From: Laburnicola sp. R22_1
Taxonomy: Eukaryota > Ascomycota > Dothideomycetes > Pleosporales > Didymosphaeriaceae
Assembly (NCBI GenBank): GCA_014281115.1
Contig: JACONQ010000019.1
Coordinates: 806,001 to 870,000 of the forward strand
Reading direction: 5' to 3'
Length of the DNA stretch: 64,000 nucleotides
The notes under the pieces are model-generated. The model worked only from the letters and a program-made list of their open reading frames with translations, was not told where the DNA came from and did no database searches. How positions within the stretch are numbered: the stretch's first letter is position 1; every line of letters begins with the position of its first letter. A program made the position numbers and the translations under genes. Shown one piece after another: positions 47,759-57,689 of this stretch.

Positions 47759-47940
47759 AACGTCCTCATGGACGGTCATGTCGTTGGTAGTTCCGGTGTT
47801 TCGGTGTTTCGTGTTTGAATTATTTCATGACTGTGTCTCTAGTTATTGTCTTGCGATGTACTGCGGTTGTCATGTTTTCCATAGATACCCCAAAGAATTT
47901 CAAGCCCATCCACTCAATATGACTATCATGCAAGTGAAGA

Positions 47941-48910
47941 CTAAAAGCCCTTCTTTCTCGTATCATTGACATGTAATGCCTCATCCTCATCCCCACACCC
48001 CATCAATCTCGCAATGGTAACCGCCTCCCTCAACGCCTTCCCCAGCGCTCCCCTTACACCCGCGTCCTCCAAAACCATTACCCCACCAATGGTGCAACCT
48101 TCAGGACTCGTCCCCATATCCCTAAGCTCCCCCGGCTGGATCCCACTCTGCAGCATCTCCGCCGAGCCTCTCATGCTCTGATAGATCATCTGCTGTGCAA
48201 CGCTCCTAGGCAGACCTACCGCGACCGACGCATCGATGAACGCATCGCAGATGATCGCCCAGAAGGCAGGCGTTGAGCCACCGACGGCTGTTGTAGCGGA
48301 CATTAGGCGCGGCGAAATATGCACTGTACGCCCGATTTGTGAGAATATGGAGTCGCAGGTGGCGATATGATGCTCCGGTGTAGCGGGGTCCGGGTCCTCA
48401 ATCGCTGTGAGGGACTGCGAGACTTGCGCGGCAACGTTGGGAAGCGTACGGATGACCCATGTTCTCTGATCTTTGAATGAGCCTTGACCGAACGAGATGA
48501 TGTTTTCTATGCGCTGGCGCGTCCAGCCTGCTGCGACGCTGATGAGAAGTTTGCCTTTGAGCGCTTGTGTGATGCTTTCATGTTCGAGAGTTGCTTCTAC
48601 GTCAACGGGATCTACGGCGAGAATGATGACGGAGGCATCTTGTACAGCTTTGACGTTTTGGCCGCGCGATATGATGAGTTTCCCTGCCTCCTTTTGTTTT
48701 GCGAATTGTGTTGCTAGTCTTTCCTCAGAGGCGGCGCTGTATACGCAGGCAATAAAGCGGTTAAACCTGGCCTTGGATTCTTCTGGTGCATCGACCAGGC
48801 TTCTTAGAATGGGCGTGCCTAGATTGCCTGCATGGGTGTGAGATTGAGAAGGTGTTTCTAGCGATGTTGGACTTGCCGCAACCGAGTATGCAGAGAGTTG
48901 AGTCTGCCAT
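47941..48910 (-). CDS. pro3: Pyrroline-5-carboxylate reductase
   Basis: Two exons (48910-48877, 48827-47941), 306 residues. It reduces pyrroline-5-carboxylate to proline with NAD(P)H (EC 1.5.1.2), the last step of proline synthesis. The Rossmann motif LGCGNLG (residues 9-15) is split by a 49-base intron that begins GCAAGT, the consensus for GC-AG introns; no GT donor restores the motif. Later motifs are KLLISVAAGWT, IRTLPNVAAQV, SATTAVGGSTPAF and the signature block MIYQSMRGSAEML ... MGTSPEGCTIGG. The C-terminus has about 20 residues beyond the usual end. It lies downstream of proline dehydrogenase on the same strand, an arrangement placing opposite reactions of the P5C/proline pair side by side. 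Confidence 0.93.
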
Positions 48911-49285
48911 ATTTGCTCCTTGCTTCAGTGAGCCGGCTGCAACTCGAAGGATTTACCTGCAGTTGGATTGTGGAAGTGTTGCGTCTATTGTCATTGTTGC
49001 GATGTTGCCCACACATCCGACTTCGGCTCGGGTGCCTCGCCGATTGGTTCCTTCCCCACCCACCCTTCACACTACGTAACCATAGCGCAATCTATACGCC
49101 AGCGTTGACGAATGGCAACGTCTGAGTTCAATGAAAGGGACCACGAGAAGATTGCGTGAGCAGCATCTGGGCAAGTCTCCGGACGTCTGAGCACCCCGAA
49201 ATGCCAATAAAGTAAAAAGTAAAAGCCCTTTCATCTATAAGACTTCATATTCATGGCATTCGTTCATTCAGTTCAAGTAAATAGT
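48911..49285. other. Intergenic, pro3 promoter
   Basis: About 375 bases between put1 stop and pro3 start. No repeats or extra frames. Confidence 0.6.
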
Positions 49286-50752
49286 CTAGCTCCGCAACCC
49301 CATCCGCCTCCACACCTCCTGCTTCAAAGCATTGAACTCATCCTTCGTTCTCAAAACCGCATCCCTGTTCTCCACCGCTCTCCTCAAAAGGTACCCTACG
49401 CACTCTCCCATACTACCCCATGTGGAGCACTTGTATACATCCGGTGCCTTCTCATCCGCTCCCTCCTCCTTCAGCAGGGAGAACCCAACCTCATCGGACA
49501 TACCATGCAACTGTGCAAAGCACACCGGCACTGTCGGCAATCCATCTTTCATCCTCTGCGCATGTAGCCTCTGCGCTTTGATGAGGCTCTCTTTATTGTG
49601 GCTTGCGAGGAGGAGATTGGTAGCAGGAAATGGTCGCTGGCCCTCACCGAAGGAGAAGAGCTTCTGGTGCAGGGCGCCTTGAGCAATTCTATTGTATGCA
49701 TTGTCGGTATCTTCTTTCGTATCGTGAATCAACGACCGATCATCAGAGCCCATATACGCGCCCCTAACCAGCTTCAAACCTAGCGTGAATCCGTCCTTCT
49801 CCGCCTCAGCAAGATGCCGCTCAAGTACCTCGGGCATCCCCTTCAGATACGCCTGATACGTGTTGTATATCACGACCTCTGGCTCGCGGTTGAATTTGCG
49901 CATCAGCCCCAGCGTTGTAGCCGCAATGCCCTTCTGGAAATGCTGCGACTCGGCATCCACGATGATGCGGATGCCGCGCTCCTTGCACTTGGTTGCCACT
50001 TCGTCGAGCGCAGAGAGCATTTGTGGAGGTGGTAGTTCACCCTTGCTGAATGCGTCTGCGACTGCGGGGCCACCGCCTGTCGTTTTGATGGCCAAAATGT
50101 CGCCTTTGCCGATGAGATCGACCGTTGCGAGTGTGCCGACGCGCCATCCTTCGATTACACTGTCGAATCCGGAGCCCGCCTCCGTCTCTGCATTGGCGGA
50201 TGGTTCGGAAAGGTTGCCGGGTAAGTGTGAGGCTTGAGACTTGTGGTCGAACACGACCTCCTTTGCGTACGTAAGGATGACGCCTCGGAAACCCAACTCT
50301 TTCAGCTGCTTTACGCAAGTCTCCGTCTCCTTTGCCGACTCGCCGGCGCAGAATTGGTTGTACAGTGTTTTCTTGAGAAGGGCGTGGAGGACGGGGTTAC
50401 GATCCACGTTGAAAAGAAAACTTCGATTTGGCTTTGCGAAGAAGGACAGTAACCGGAGGGAGGGTACTAGAAGGTATTTCTTTGAGGATATAGTGGCGAC
50501 GAGAAAGGATCGTAGGAGCATTTTTAGCGGCATGGCGGATAGTGGTGATTTTGATGCAGCTGCCTTTGGAGGAAGTACCTTCGTTGTCTTTGTTGGTGCT
50601 GCTGTGTCCGAGGTTGGGTTCTCTCCCACGCTCCTTGATGGCGGGATCACGCCAGAGTTCCATCGGATTTGGAGGGTAATGGATGAGATGCCAGCAAGGC
50701 CATCTTTAGGTACTCTTCTTGAGGCTGCGTGGCCGATCCGATATGATAGCAT
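49286..50752 (-). CDS. put1: Proline dehydrogenase (proline oxidase), mitochondrial
   Basis: Single-exon gene, 488 residues. It oxidises proline to pyrroline-5-carboxylate in the inner mitochondrial membrane with FAD, passing electrons to ubiquinone. A mitochondrial targeting region opens the protein (RIGHAASRRVPK). The TIM-barrel motifs are clear: VDAES (265-269), LVRGAYM (328-334), IHDTKEDTDNAYN (342-354), LLASHNKES (381-389) and the family signature YLLRRAVENRD (454-464). These include the substrate-binding Arg pair. It corresponds to yeast Put1 and Aspergillus PrnD. Its upstream 800 bases hold an unusual number of GATA-factor motifs, in line with nitrogen control. P5C dehydrogenase lies 7 kb away in the same block. 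Confidence 0.95.
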   Translation of the reverse strand: MLSYRIGHAASRRVPKDGLAGISSITLQIRWNSGVIPPSRSVGENPTSDTAAPTKTTKVLPPKAAASKSPLSAMPLKMLLRSFLVATISSKKYLLVPSLRLLSFFAKPNRSFLFNVDRNPVLHALLKKTLYNQFCAGESAKETETCVKQLKELGFRGVILTYAKEVVFDHKSQASHLPGNLSEPSANAETEAGSGFDSVIEGWRVGTLATVDLIGKGDILAIKTTGGGPAVADAFSKGELPPPQMLSALDEVATKCKERGIRIIVDAESQHFQKGIAATTLGLMRKFNREPEVVIYNTYQAYLKGMPEVLERHLAEAEKDGFTLGLKLVRGAYMGSDDRSLIHDTKEDTDNAYNRIAQGALHQKLFSFGEGQRPFPATNLLLASHNKESLIKAQRLHAQRMKDGLPTVPVCFAQLHGMSDEVGFSLLKEEGADEKAPDVYKCSTWGSMGECVGYLLRRAVENRDAVLRTKDEFNALKQEVWRRMGLRS

Positions 50753-51548
50753 GATTCTTCAGTGAGAATTGGCTCGATACGGTGTCAAAATGAGCCAGTG
50801 GTAAGAAATAATGGGCAGATTTTAACTGTGTATGTAGTTGACCACGATCATGTACCCATGAACACCCCATTTGATATACTTCCACCATCCAACCAACACG
50901 CCTCTGCTAAGTGATAACCCCGCATCTCGACTGTACAGCGATCTCGGTGGTGTCGTAGGTAACCCGTGACCCTCGCATCAGCTCCGCGATAAACCGTCAT
51001 ACACGGATTTACTGCCGATTCGTGCGTAATAGCGTATCACCGCGCATTGAACGCTGTGCACGTGTTGTAAGTGATCGATAATGGAATAATGATCCGGGGC
51101 AGATAGAGCGGGACCCTTGTTATGTAGGAGCCGACGGTAGCCTCCCGAGTCGACTATCGAGGCCAGGGTTAAGGCGGGGCAACGTGCATGCAACAATTCG
51201 ATATCGGGATGTCTACCGGTGGCATTGATACCCAATATTTGAGATAGGGGCCCAATTTCGAGCTTTGGCATTGCGCTAAGTGTTGTACTCCAACATGTGT
51301 GGTGCTCATACCTAGGTCGCTTTTATCATACCTAGGTAGCTCACTGATGATGATTGGATGCCTGTGAGGGCACACAGCTTCGAACGCCAGCCTCCTCAAA
51401 TTACGAAGGCGCATCCAGCTTGTATTCTGTTTTTTCTTCACCATGATGTCTACTGAGCCTCTAGTAAATTCGGTGTTCGCATTACATGTCTCGGGGTACT
51501 ACGCGCCTCTTTAGTCTACCCAAGACTAAGGACCTCTTCATACCCAAT
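50753..51548 (-). promoter_or_regulatory. put1 upstream region with clustered HGATAR motifs
   Basis: Seven matches to the AreA/GATA-factor site HGATAR, on either strand: 50912 (TGATAA), 50987 (CGATAA), 51076 (CGATAA), 51101 (AGATAG), 51154 (minus, CGATAG), 51242 (AGATAG) and 51323 (minus, TGATAA). A rough even-base expectation for this length is two to three. Paired CCGG words, as bound by PrnA in Aspergillus, were not found. Regulation is inferred from motif density only. Confidence 0.45.
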
Positions 51549-52486
51549 CTAGCCCATATCCACCTTCCCGTGAAACCACTCCCTCAACCCGGTATTGACA
51601 ATCCCTCCAACCCCGAATGCTGGGATAATTCTCGCGCACCTTACTATGGTCGTTCCAACCAAACTCTTCTTGATTCTCTGCGCCCTCTCGCCCTTCTCGC
51701 CCCTTTCCGGGTTTGAATACAAATCCAGTCCCAATAGATGTACCGGGGTAGCCACGACCTGCGAAAGCACCGGTACCAGAAGTTGGGCGGCCGCCATCTG
51801 AGCTGCCGGATCCGCCAGAGGCAGTGAATGCGATACCATTGGCGGCAATGTGAATGAGCCTAGGATAGTAATGGCATCGCGGAAAAGAAATGTTGCTCCG
51901 ACAATGCGGGGAAACTTTGGTACTTGTACTGGAGTTTTTGGAGTCGATTTCAAGGTAGACTTTATATTGGGGGTGTCGATGGCGTTATTTGGCGGTTTAG
52001 AGCGCCCGAATGTCTGCACAAAGCGGACGTCTTTCCAGACGCCAAGTGGCACATTGACGATGCAAGTCGCCAGAAAAGTTATAGACTTTATAAGAACGTC
52101 GTTCCCTTCGTCCATGAAAGTTCTACTGAGGCTGTCGACACCATTTGCCGTTGTGTACGTAGCTGCGTACAAAGTCCACATATAGAAGAACGGCTTTGCT
52201 GCGAAGAAGAGGCGTGGATGTCGAAAAGTGCAGAGAAGATTTGTTTTTAAGGCGGATGAGAGAGGACGACTGCTTGAGGCAGCATTTTCGACGACAGTTC
52301 TGTAAATTGTTACAATATGGTTTTTGGTAGTGCGTGATGTATTTCAAACCTATCAATGGCCGTGAGAACCGGTGATATGAGTGTTGCAGAAAGGAAAGCA
52401 GCAGAGACGTCGCCTGCAAAATATGCAGGTAAATTGTTGCCTTTCCAACCTGGAGTATAGCTTTTGGAGTCCACTAGTTGCGTCAT
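51549..52486 (-). CDS. Fungal membrane protein of unknown function, carrier-like
   Basis: Two exons (52486-52350, 52299-51549), 295 residues, GT-AG intron with matching phase. The start MTQLVDSKSYTPGWKG is followed by a soluble stretch, then FAGDVSAAFLSATLISPVLTAIDRTVVENA. Later hydrophobic segments include FFYMWTLYAATYTTANGVDSL, ITFLATCIVNVPLGVWKDV, FLFRDAITILGSFTLPPMV, and a third near VATPVHLLGLDLY. The spaced Pro and charged residues suggest a mitochondrial-carrier-like organelle protein, but the canonical PxD/ExxK/R triplet is not present. I do not recognise a named family. Its position inside the proline block, 800 bases upstream of put1, makes a transport role plausible but unproven. 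Confidence 0.75.
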
Positions 52487-52901
52487 GAGACCAGTATTGC
52501 AGCGCGACGATGGGAAGCTTTCTTCAGGAGCATGTCGTTGATAGCAACTGGACTTTTGGGTTCCAATACTTCAATCGATTGCTCCATTGACAGTCTACGA
52601 GATGCGGAGAAAAGAGCCAGACGCTGTGCTTCCCGAAAGGATCGGTAGGGAAGCCGATGGTGCATGCCTGGTTGCTGTCGCATCGGAAGTACCACCCGGG
52701 CTGCCGCCTGCTGGCTCCCCACCACTAGCGTAACCATTTCGATAGCTCCGGAACCGATAATTGCAAAGCCGGTGAGCGCGGCATGGCCTGAAGGATTCGG
52801 ACTCTGCTAATATCTCTTCTCTCTGCTCCTCGAGTACTGGGCATTTTGGATTCAGTTTGTGTTGTGCCTTTTCTGTCGTCGCATCTCGCACTGGACCATA
52901 C

Positions 52902-54288
52902 ATGATGCCTTTATCCAAAACCAAACCAATCGCCATCGTCGGCGCCGGCGCCTTCGGTTTGTCCACCGCTCTCGAACTTTCCAAACATGGTTACACAAAC
53001 ATCACCGTGTTCGAGAAAGACGAGGATATACCCTCTCGCTGGTGTGCTGGAAATGATCTCAACAAGATCATGAGGGCTGAGTATGAGGACGATTTCTATA
53101 CTGAGCTTGCCATCGTACGTACTCACATAAAAGCTTCTATCTACATATGCGCTAAATTCGGCAAAAACATGATCTAACTGAATGCAGGAAGCAATGCAAG
53201 AATGGCAAACACCTTTCTACGCGCCCCACTTTCATCGTGTCGGCTTCCTGAATTGTGTCTCGGAAGCAGCGCCCCAGAAAGCTGTCGACACCATGAGACG
53301 ATTCCAGATATCAGCAGAGCGAAGTCCCGCCATGAAACCTTTCGTGACTACCGTAAATGGGCGTGATGAGGTTCGACAGCTGTGCTGGCAGCTCTCCGGA
53401 AAGCTACCCGGATGGAGAGGGTACATGAACGGTTACGATGGATACGTGCACTCCGCAAATGCTCTGCGCAACGTCTACCGAGCGGCACGGTCTAATGGAG
53501 TTCGATTCTACCTTGGCGAGAAGGTGGGCGCTGTGAAGAAAGTAGTGTACGAGAACACGAGCCAGGGAAGGAAGAGCGTGGGAGTTCGGACACAGGATGG
53601 CCGCGTCCATGCTGCATCTCTAGTCATCGTAGCCGTGGGGGCAGCCGCTAATAAGATCGTCCCTGAGATCGGATCGCACGTTTCGGCAAAGTCATGGTCG
53701 GTCGCTCACGTGCGTCTCACTGATGACGAGACGTCTGCACTCCGTGGCATTCCCGTCGTCTATGCCCGCGATCTCGGATTCTTCTTCGAACCAGACCCGA
53801 AAACGAATTTGCTCAAGTTATGCCCGATGGGCGGCGGGTACATCAACACCAATCCATCGACAGGGATCTCTCAAGCACCGGAATCGGTAAATCGATTCGT
53901 GCCGTACGAGGACGAGCTGAAGATGCGCGAGCTACTTCGCCAGACGCTTCCGCATCTTGCAGACCGACCACTCGTAGAAAAGTCGCTCTGCTGGTTCGCC
54001 GACACCAACGATTCCGATTTTATCATCGACTACGTTCCCCAAACATTGTCCTCAGTCATGCTGATGTCGGGCGACTCCGGCCATGGCTTCAAGATGTTTC
54101 CTATTGTCGGAAGGTGGGTACGCGATCTCTTGAATGCGCCGAATGGCAATCAGCAGATCTCCAGGTGGCGATGGAGGGATCCAAAGCCCGTGAATGGCGA
54201 GACGAGTCAAGATGATGTAAGTTGGCGCGTCGGGGATGTAAGGGAGCTTCGCGATTTGCAAGAGGGTCCTGTGAAGGCGAAATTGTAA
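52902..54288 (+). CDS. FAD-dependent amino-acid / amine oxidase (DAO family; pipecolate, saccharopine or fructosyl-amine oxidase type)
   Basis: Two exons (52902-53114, 53188-54288), 437 residues, phase-0 GT-AG intron. The FAD fold is at the N-terminus (IAIVGAGAFGLSTALEL, residues 10-26) and DEDIPSRWCAGNDLNKIMRAEY follows, a pattern seen in fungal fructosyl-amine and saccharopine oxidases. C-terminal motifs are CWFADTNDSDFIIDYVP and GDSGHGFKMFP; the latter lies near the flavin in sarcosine-oxidase relatives. Such enzymes oxidise secondary amines to imines with release of hydrogen peroxide. In a proline block the possible substrates include pipecolate, N-methylproline or saccharopine; none is shown by the sequence. 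No peroxisomal SKL is present (it ends VKAKL). Divergent from the membrane-protein gene, 415 bases away. Confidence 0.88.
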
Positions 54289-54401
54289 TGATCGGGAATT
54301 CATTATTGAGAAGTAGAATTATCGCCACGTAGAATGGATATTGCATGTTTTAGGGCAGCTCCCTGACCATACCCAATGTTGCCTGTTAGCGGCCGAGGGG
54401 C

Positions 54402-57060
54402 TCAGAGCGGATTTGAACCCATCATTTGGTACGTCTCCATTGTTGCAAAGGACGAGAACCAATCAGTTCCCCCTAGCTCCATGGTCTCTGCCACAGCAAG
54501 GATCTGCTGGGCGGTCAGATCATCGCCGAACCCACTGCTTTCGTCGTTGAACCCGGGGTACATTGCTATGGTCTCTGCAGACATCACGTTCCCCGGAGGA
54601 TGCAGGCCTGGCTGAAAGCAAAGTCCCGATGTTTGTTGCTGTGGTACCTGCCCACTGGACTGGTGGTACTCGATTGTCTGAAGTGCGTGATCCCGTGGCG
54701 TTCGATTTGCGGAATACTCCGACAGCATCTCCTCAAGCTTACGCAACTCAGCGCATCTGAATTCAGCGATCAGGTTTCCATTGGAAGACATGGTGTCAAG
54801 AAATGCAAAGGCTTTACTCAGCCATGCCGAACCATTATCTGACAGTGTTGCGTCGACGAAAGGGGTAAGGACGAGAACCATTGTAGACACGAAGAGAGAG
54901 TCAAGGTCCCAGGGAAGGAAGGTTTCTATCATAGTCGTCAATTATATTGAATCACTGCGTTGGCAGACCGCCTTACCCAGTAGGTCTTGGTCTTGTAGAC
55001 TGCCTAGAATACTCAAAACCTTTTGTGAAGCATCCAGAGACATGCTCAACAAAGGTCTTATCTTGGGCGACGATACCAGCGGTCCTACTTCGCTAGGAGA
55101 CTCAAACGCTTTTTTGAGGCAACATAAAAGTAAGGGTCTAGTCGTCACGACGATGCTCTGGCCAATCCTTAGCAAATTGGAAATGTAGCCCCAATGCTTG
55201 ACCTACCTGATAGTACGAAAGGTGCAAGTGCGCAGGCATCCTTGATATGCCACTGAGCCGTTCATCGGCGTATAATGGAAACGAATTTCGAAGTTCTTGT
55301 GCAATTTCGGCCATATCATCGAGGACCGCCTTGATGCTGATCACAAATTTCTTGCGAAGACGGCCCTTCACACCATATACACCTGTACCGCGTTAATAAA
55401 TATGGCAGCGAGAGGGAATCTTATATCATACTCCGTGCTATGTCGGCGTATACACGTGCAAGTTTGATTTGCATTTTGAGCGCTGCAGTTCGCTGACTCG
55501 AGCCCGGAAAATGGGTAAGCTGGCATGTTATATCGTCATCTCTGATAGACTGTGGCAAACCCATCTGTGAAGTCATTTGCCGGTCTAGGATATATATGGA
55601 CCACCATATTTTCCGACATCGCTGGACAAACGGTTCTCCTAATTCAGCGATGGGCATATCCGTGTGCATGCCCTCAGCTAGCGCTATTCGCATAGCCTGA
55701 CCTATCTTCACATCGGTCAGCAGTGGTGGCACTAAAGCAAAAAGAAAGTACCTTACTGTTACATGTGCTGCGCTTCGAGAGTCTAAAGCTTGCAAATAGA
55801 GTGCTATGCCGCACAACACCTCGGTCGCCACAAGTGGTTCTCGGCACAGCCGATTGGTATCGGGCAGCAGTTGAAGCGCACACACGAAGAAGTCGGCGCC
55901 AGGTGGCTTTGATTCTTGGTGTTTGCGCTGTACGAGGGTTCTCCCGAACGCTATAATTAACAAAAACTGTACGTACCATAAGTTCTCCCTAGGCCGGCTA
56001 CTGTCCGTATTTGAGTAGAAGGCGTGCAATTTTGACATGAACTCATCTTCATCAAACAAATGTATGAGTTGGCCGCAGTGGAACTTGACGGCGTTGATAA
56101 GGAACATGGCATAATCTATGCTGGGAAGGACCGGGGTATTTGTCTCTGGTAGGCTTCGTGACCCGTCCCATGGAAGGTTGTAGGCTGAGCCATCAAATAA
56201 TAGTTCGGTACCAGGAAGTGGTGTACTGCGTATGTGCTGATGTACGATGTTTAAGACTTGGCCATGGAAAGACCAGTTCGATGAGGTACCAAGATAGACT
56301 GGAAGAGAGTAAGTGATGAACAGTGGAGCCTCCCACGTAATGAGTACCCACATGTTCTTCCTGAGGAGGATGACATGAATTTTGAAGGGGATTCCAATAA
56401 GGGGTTGGTCAACTCGGGACCTTCGACATTGGTTTGGTCTCTCCTCGGTGAGTCCTCTCTGATCTCTCCGGGAGTAGATCGAGGGCGGCCCGGCGTCTCA
56501 TCAGCACCGGATCGAACCTCTTGCTGCGGTTGCTCTTGATCTTGGTAAGAGACGCTTCTTTGACTAGGTTCCGCGACATTGTGAAGGTCATCATGGTGGT
56601 GCAATTCGGGAGGCACCGAAGCTGTACTTTGACTCTTCTGAAGCTGGGTCGCTTTCTGCTGCAAATCCAAGAGGTAGCTATAGAAATATTAGCCGCATAA
56701 TATAATAAGCGATACAGGCTTGACAAAAAAGACAATATCAGCTTAAGCAGGTTTGTATATGTCTCGGCCCAGATAGGCAATGCAATCACAGATGGTGCAG
56801 GAACGCATAAAAGGACAATGACTTACCCCTGGGTAACCGAGATCTTGTTATCGCGGTCATCAAAGACACAGCTGAGGTTTCGTTTGGCGCAGTTGAGGCA
56901 GGGTTGCAGACCCGAGCACTTTATTTTCTGTCGTCGGCACCGCGAGCACCTTGGTAATGTCAATTATAGTACGTAGAGATGTCAAGGAAAGGGGTAAAGC
57001 GCCATACGCATTGGAAGACCGCTTTGATACGCGTCGCTGCGGTTCACGGGAGCTCGACAT
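54402..57060 (-). CDS. Zn2Cys6 transcription factor, candidate regulator of the proline block
   Basis: Eight exons (57060-57008, 56949-56827, 56677-56352, 56298-55757, 55705-55432, 55382-55207, 55157-54977, 54925-54402), 732 residues; all phases close. The binuclear cluster is perfect, C-x2-C-x6-C-x5-C-x2-C-x6-C (Cys 19, 22, 29, 35, 38, 45), interrupted by intron 1. It is followed by a linker and coiled-coil-like YLLDLQQKATQLQK. The fungal-specific middle domain is traceable through FYLGTSSNWSF, TIGQAMRIALAEGMHTD, CRKIWWSIYILDRQMTS and VYGVKGRLRKKF. Intron 4 (51 bases) has no stop, so a naive ORF reads through it. It sits between the FAD oxidase and put2, divergent from put2. The role as PrnA/Put3 counterpart is inferred from position and cluster type. 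Confidence 0.9.
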
Positions 57061-57689
57061 GGCAGTCTATGCATTGCAGGTGTCCATTCTCGCGATGATA
57101 GACAGTCCGTTCAGCGTGTACGGAGTTGGGCGGCGCAATGTGCAATCCCCAGTTGACGTCCACCTGTACACACCTCCCAATAACCATCTATCTTTCTCAG
57201 TTGTCAATGCCTGCGCAGCCCCCGCACCGCGTCTTCGTTGTGACATGCTGGCGCGTTCTTGCTGGCGAGGAAAGATTTGCCTGATGCAGTTTAGCGTAAA
57301 ATCCATACACTAGTGTACACTACACCTGCACCAGTGTGCACGCTACGGGAGCGAAGCCGATCCAACATCACGAATGGCTTGCCTGTAGAGACTATTGCAA
57401 AGTACAGTGCATGTCGAAAGCATTGCGAGTGGCCGCAGAAGCAATTCGGGCCGCTCCCCATAGATCGACACCGCCGGATACAATATTGGGGTAAGCCGTG
57501 AACCTACGCTACGGCTGAGCTCCCGACGCACTTCCACCGCATCCTGCGTTGTTCGATTAACGGCATACGTGATCTCGCTTTCCAACGGAGCACATTGCGA
57601 CTTCGGCTCGTGATGGAGCAGCAGCCCGACGATCAATACTTCAATGGCTCTCCGCAGCCCACATTGTCCAGCCTCCAACATTATACGAC
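57061..57689. promoter_or_regulatory. Divergent promoter between Zn2Cys6 gene and put2
   Basis: About 630 bases shared by two divergent starts. A GATA-type TGATAG word lies at about 57096 and a CCAAT word at about 57177. No CCGG pairs. Function inferred from position. Confidence 0.45.

Noticed and set aside
52740..52780. CCGG pair as a PrnA-type operator between the membrane-protein and FAD oxidase genes
   Set aside because: The two CCGG words are about 16 bases apart rather than one base, and do not fit CGG-N10-CCG either.
54402..54425. tRNA-like T-arm word (GGGTTCAAATCC on the minus strand)
   Set aside because: It lies inside the last codons of the Zn2Cys6 gene (ending MMGSNPL) and no acceptor, D or anticodon stem surrounds it.
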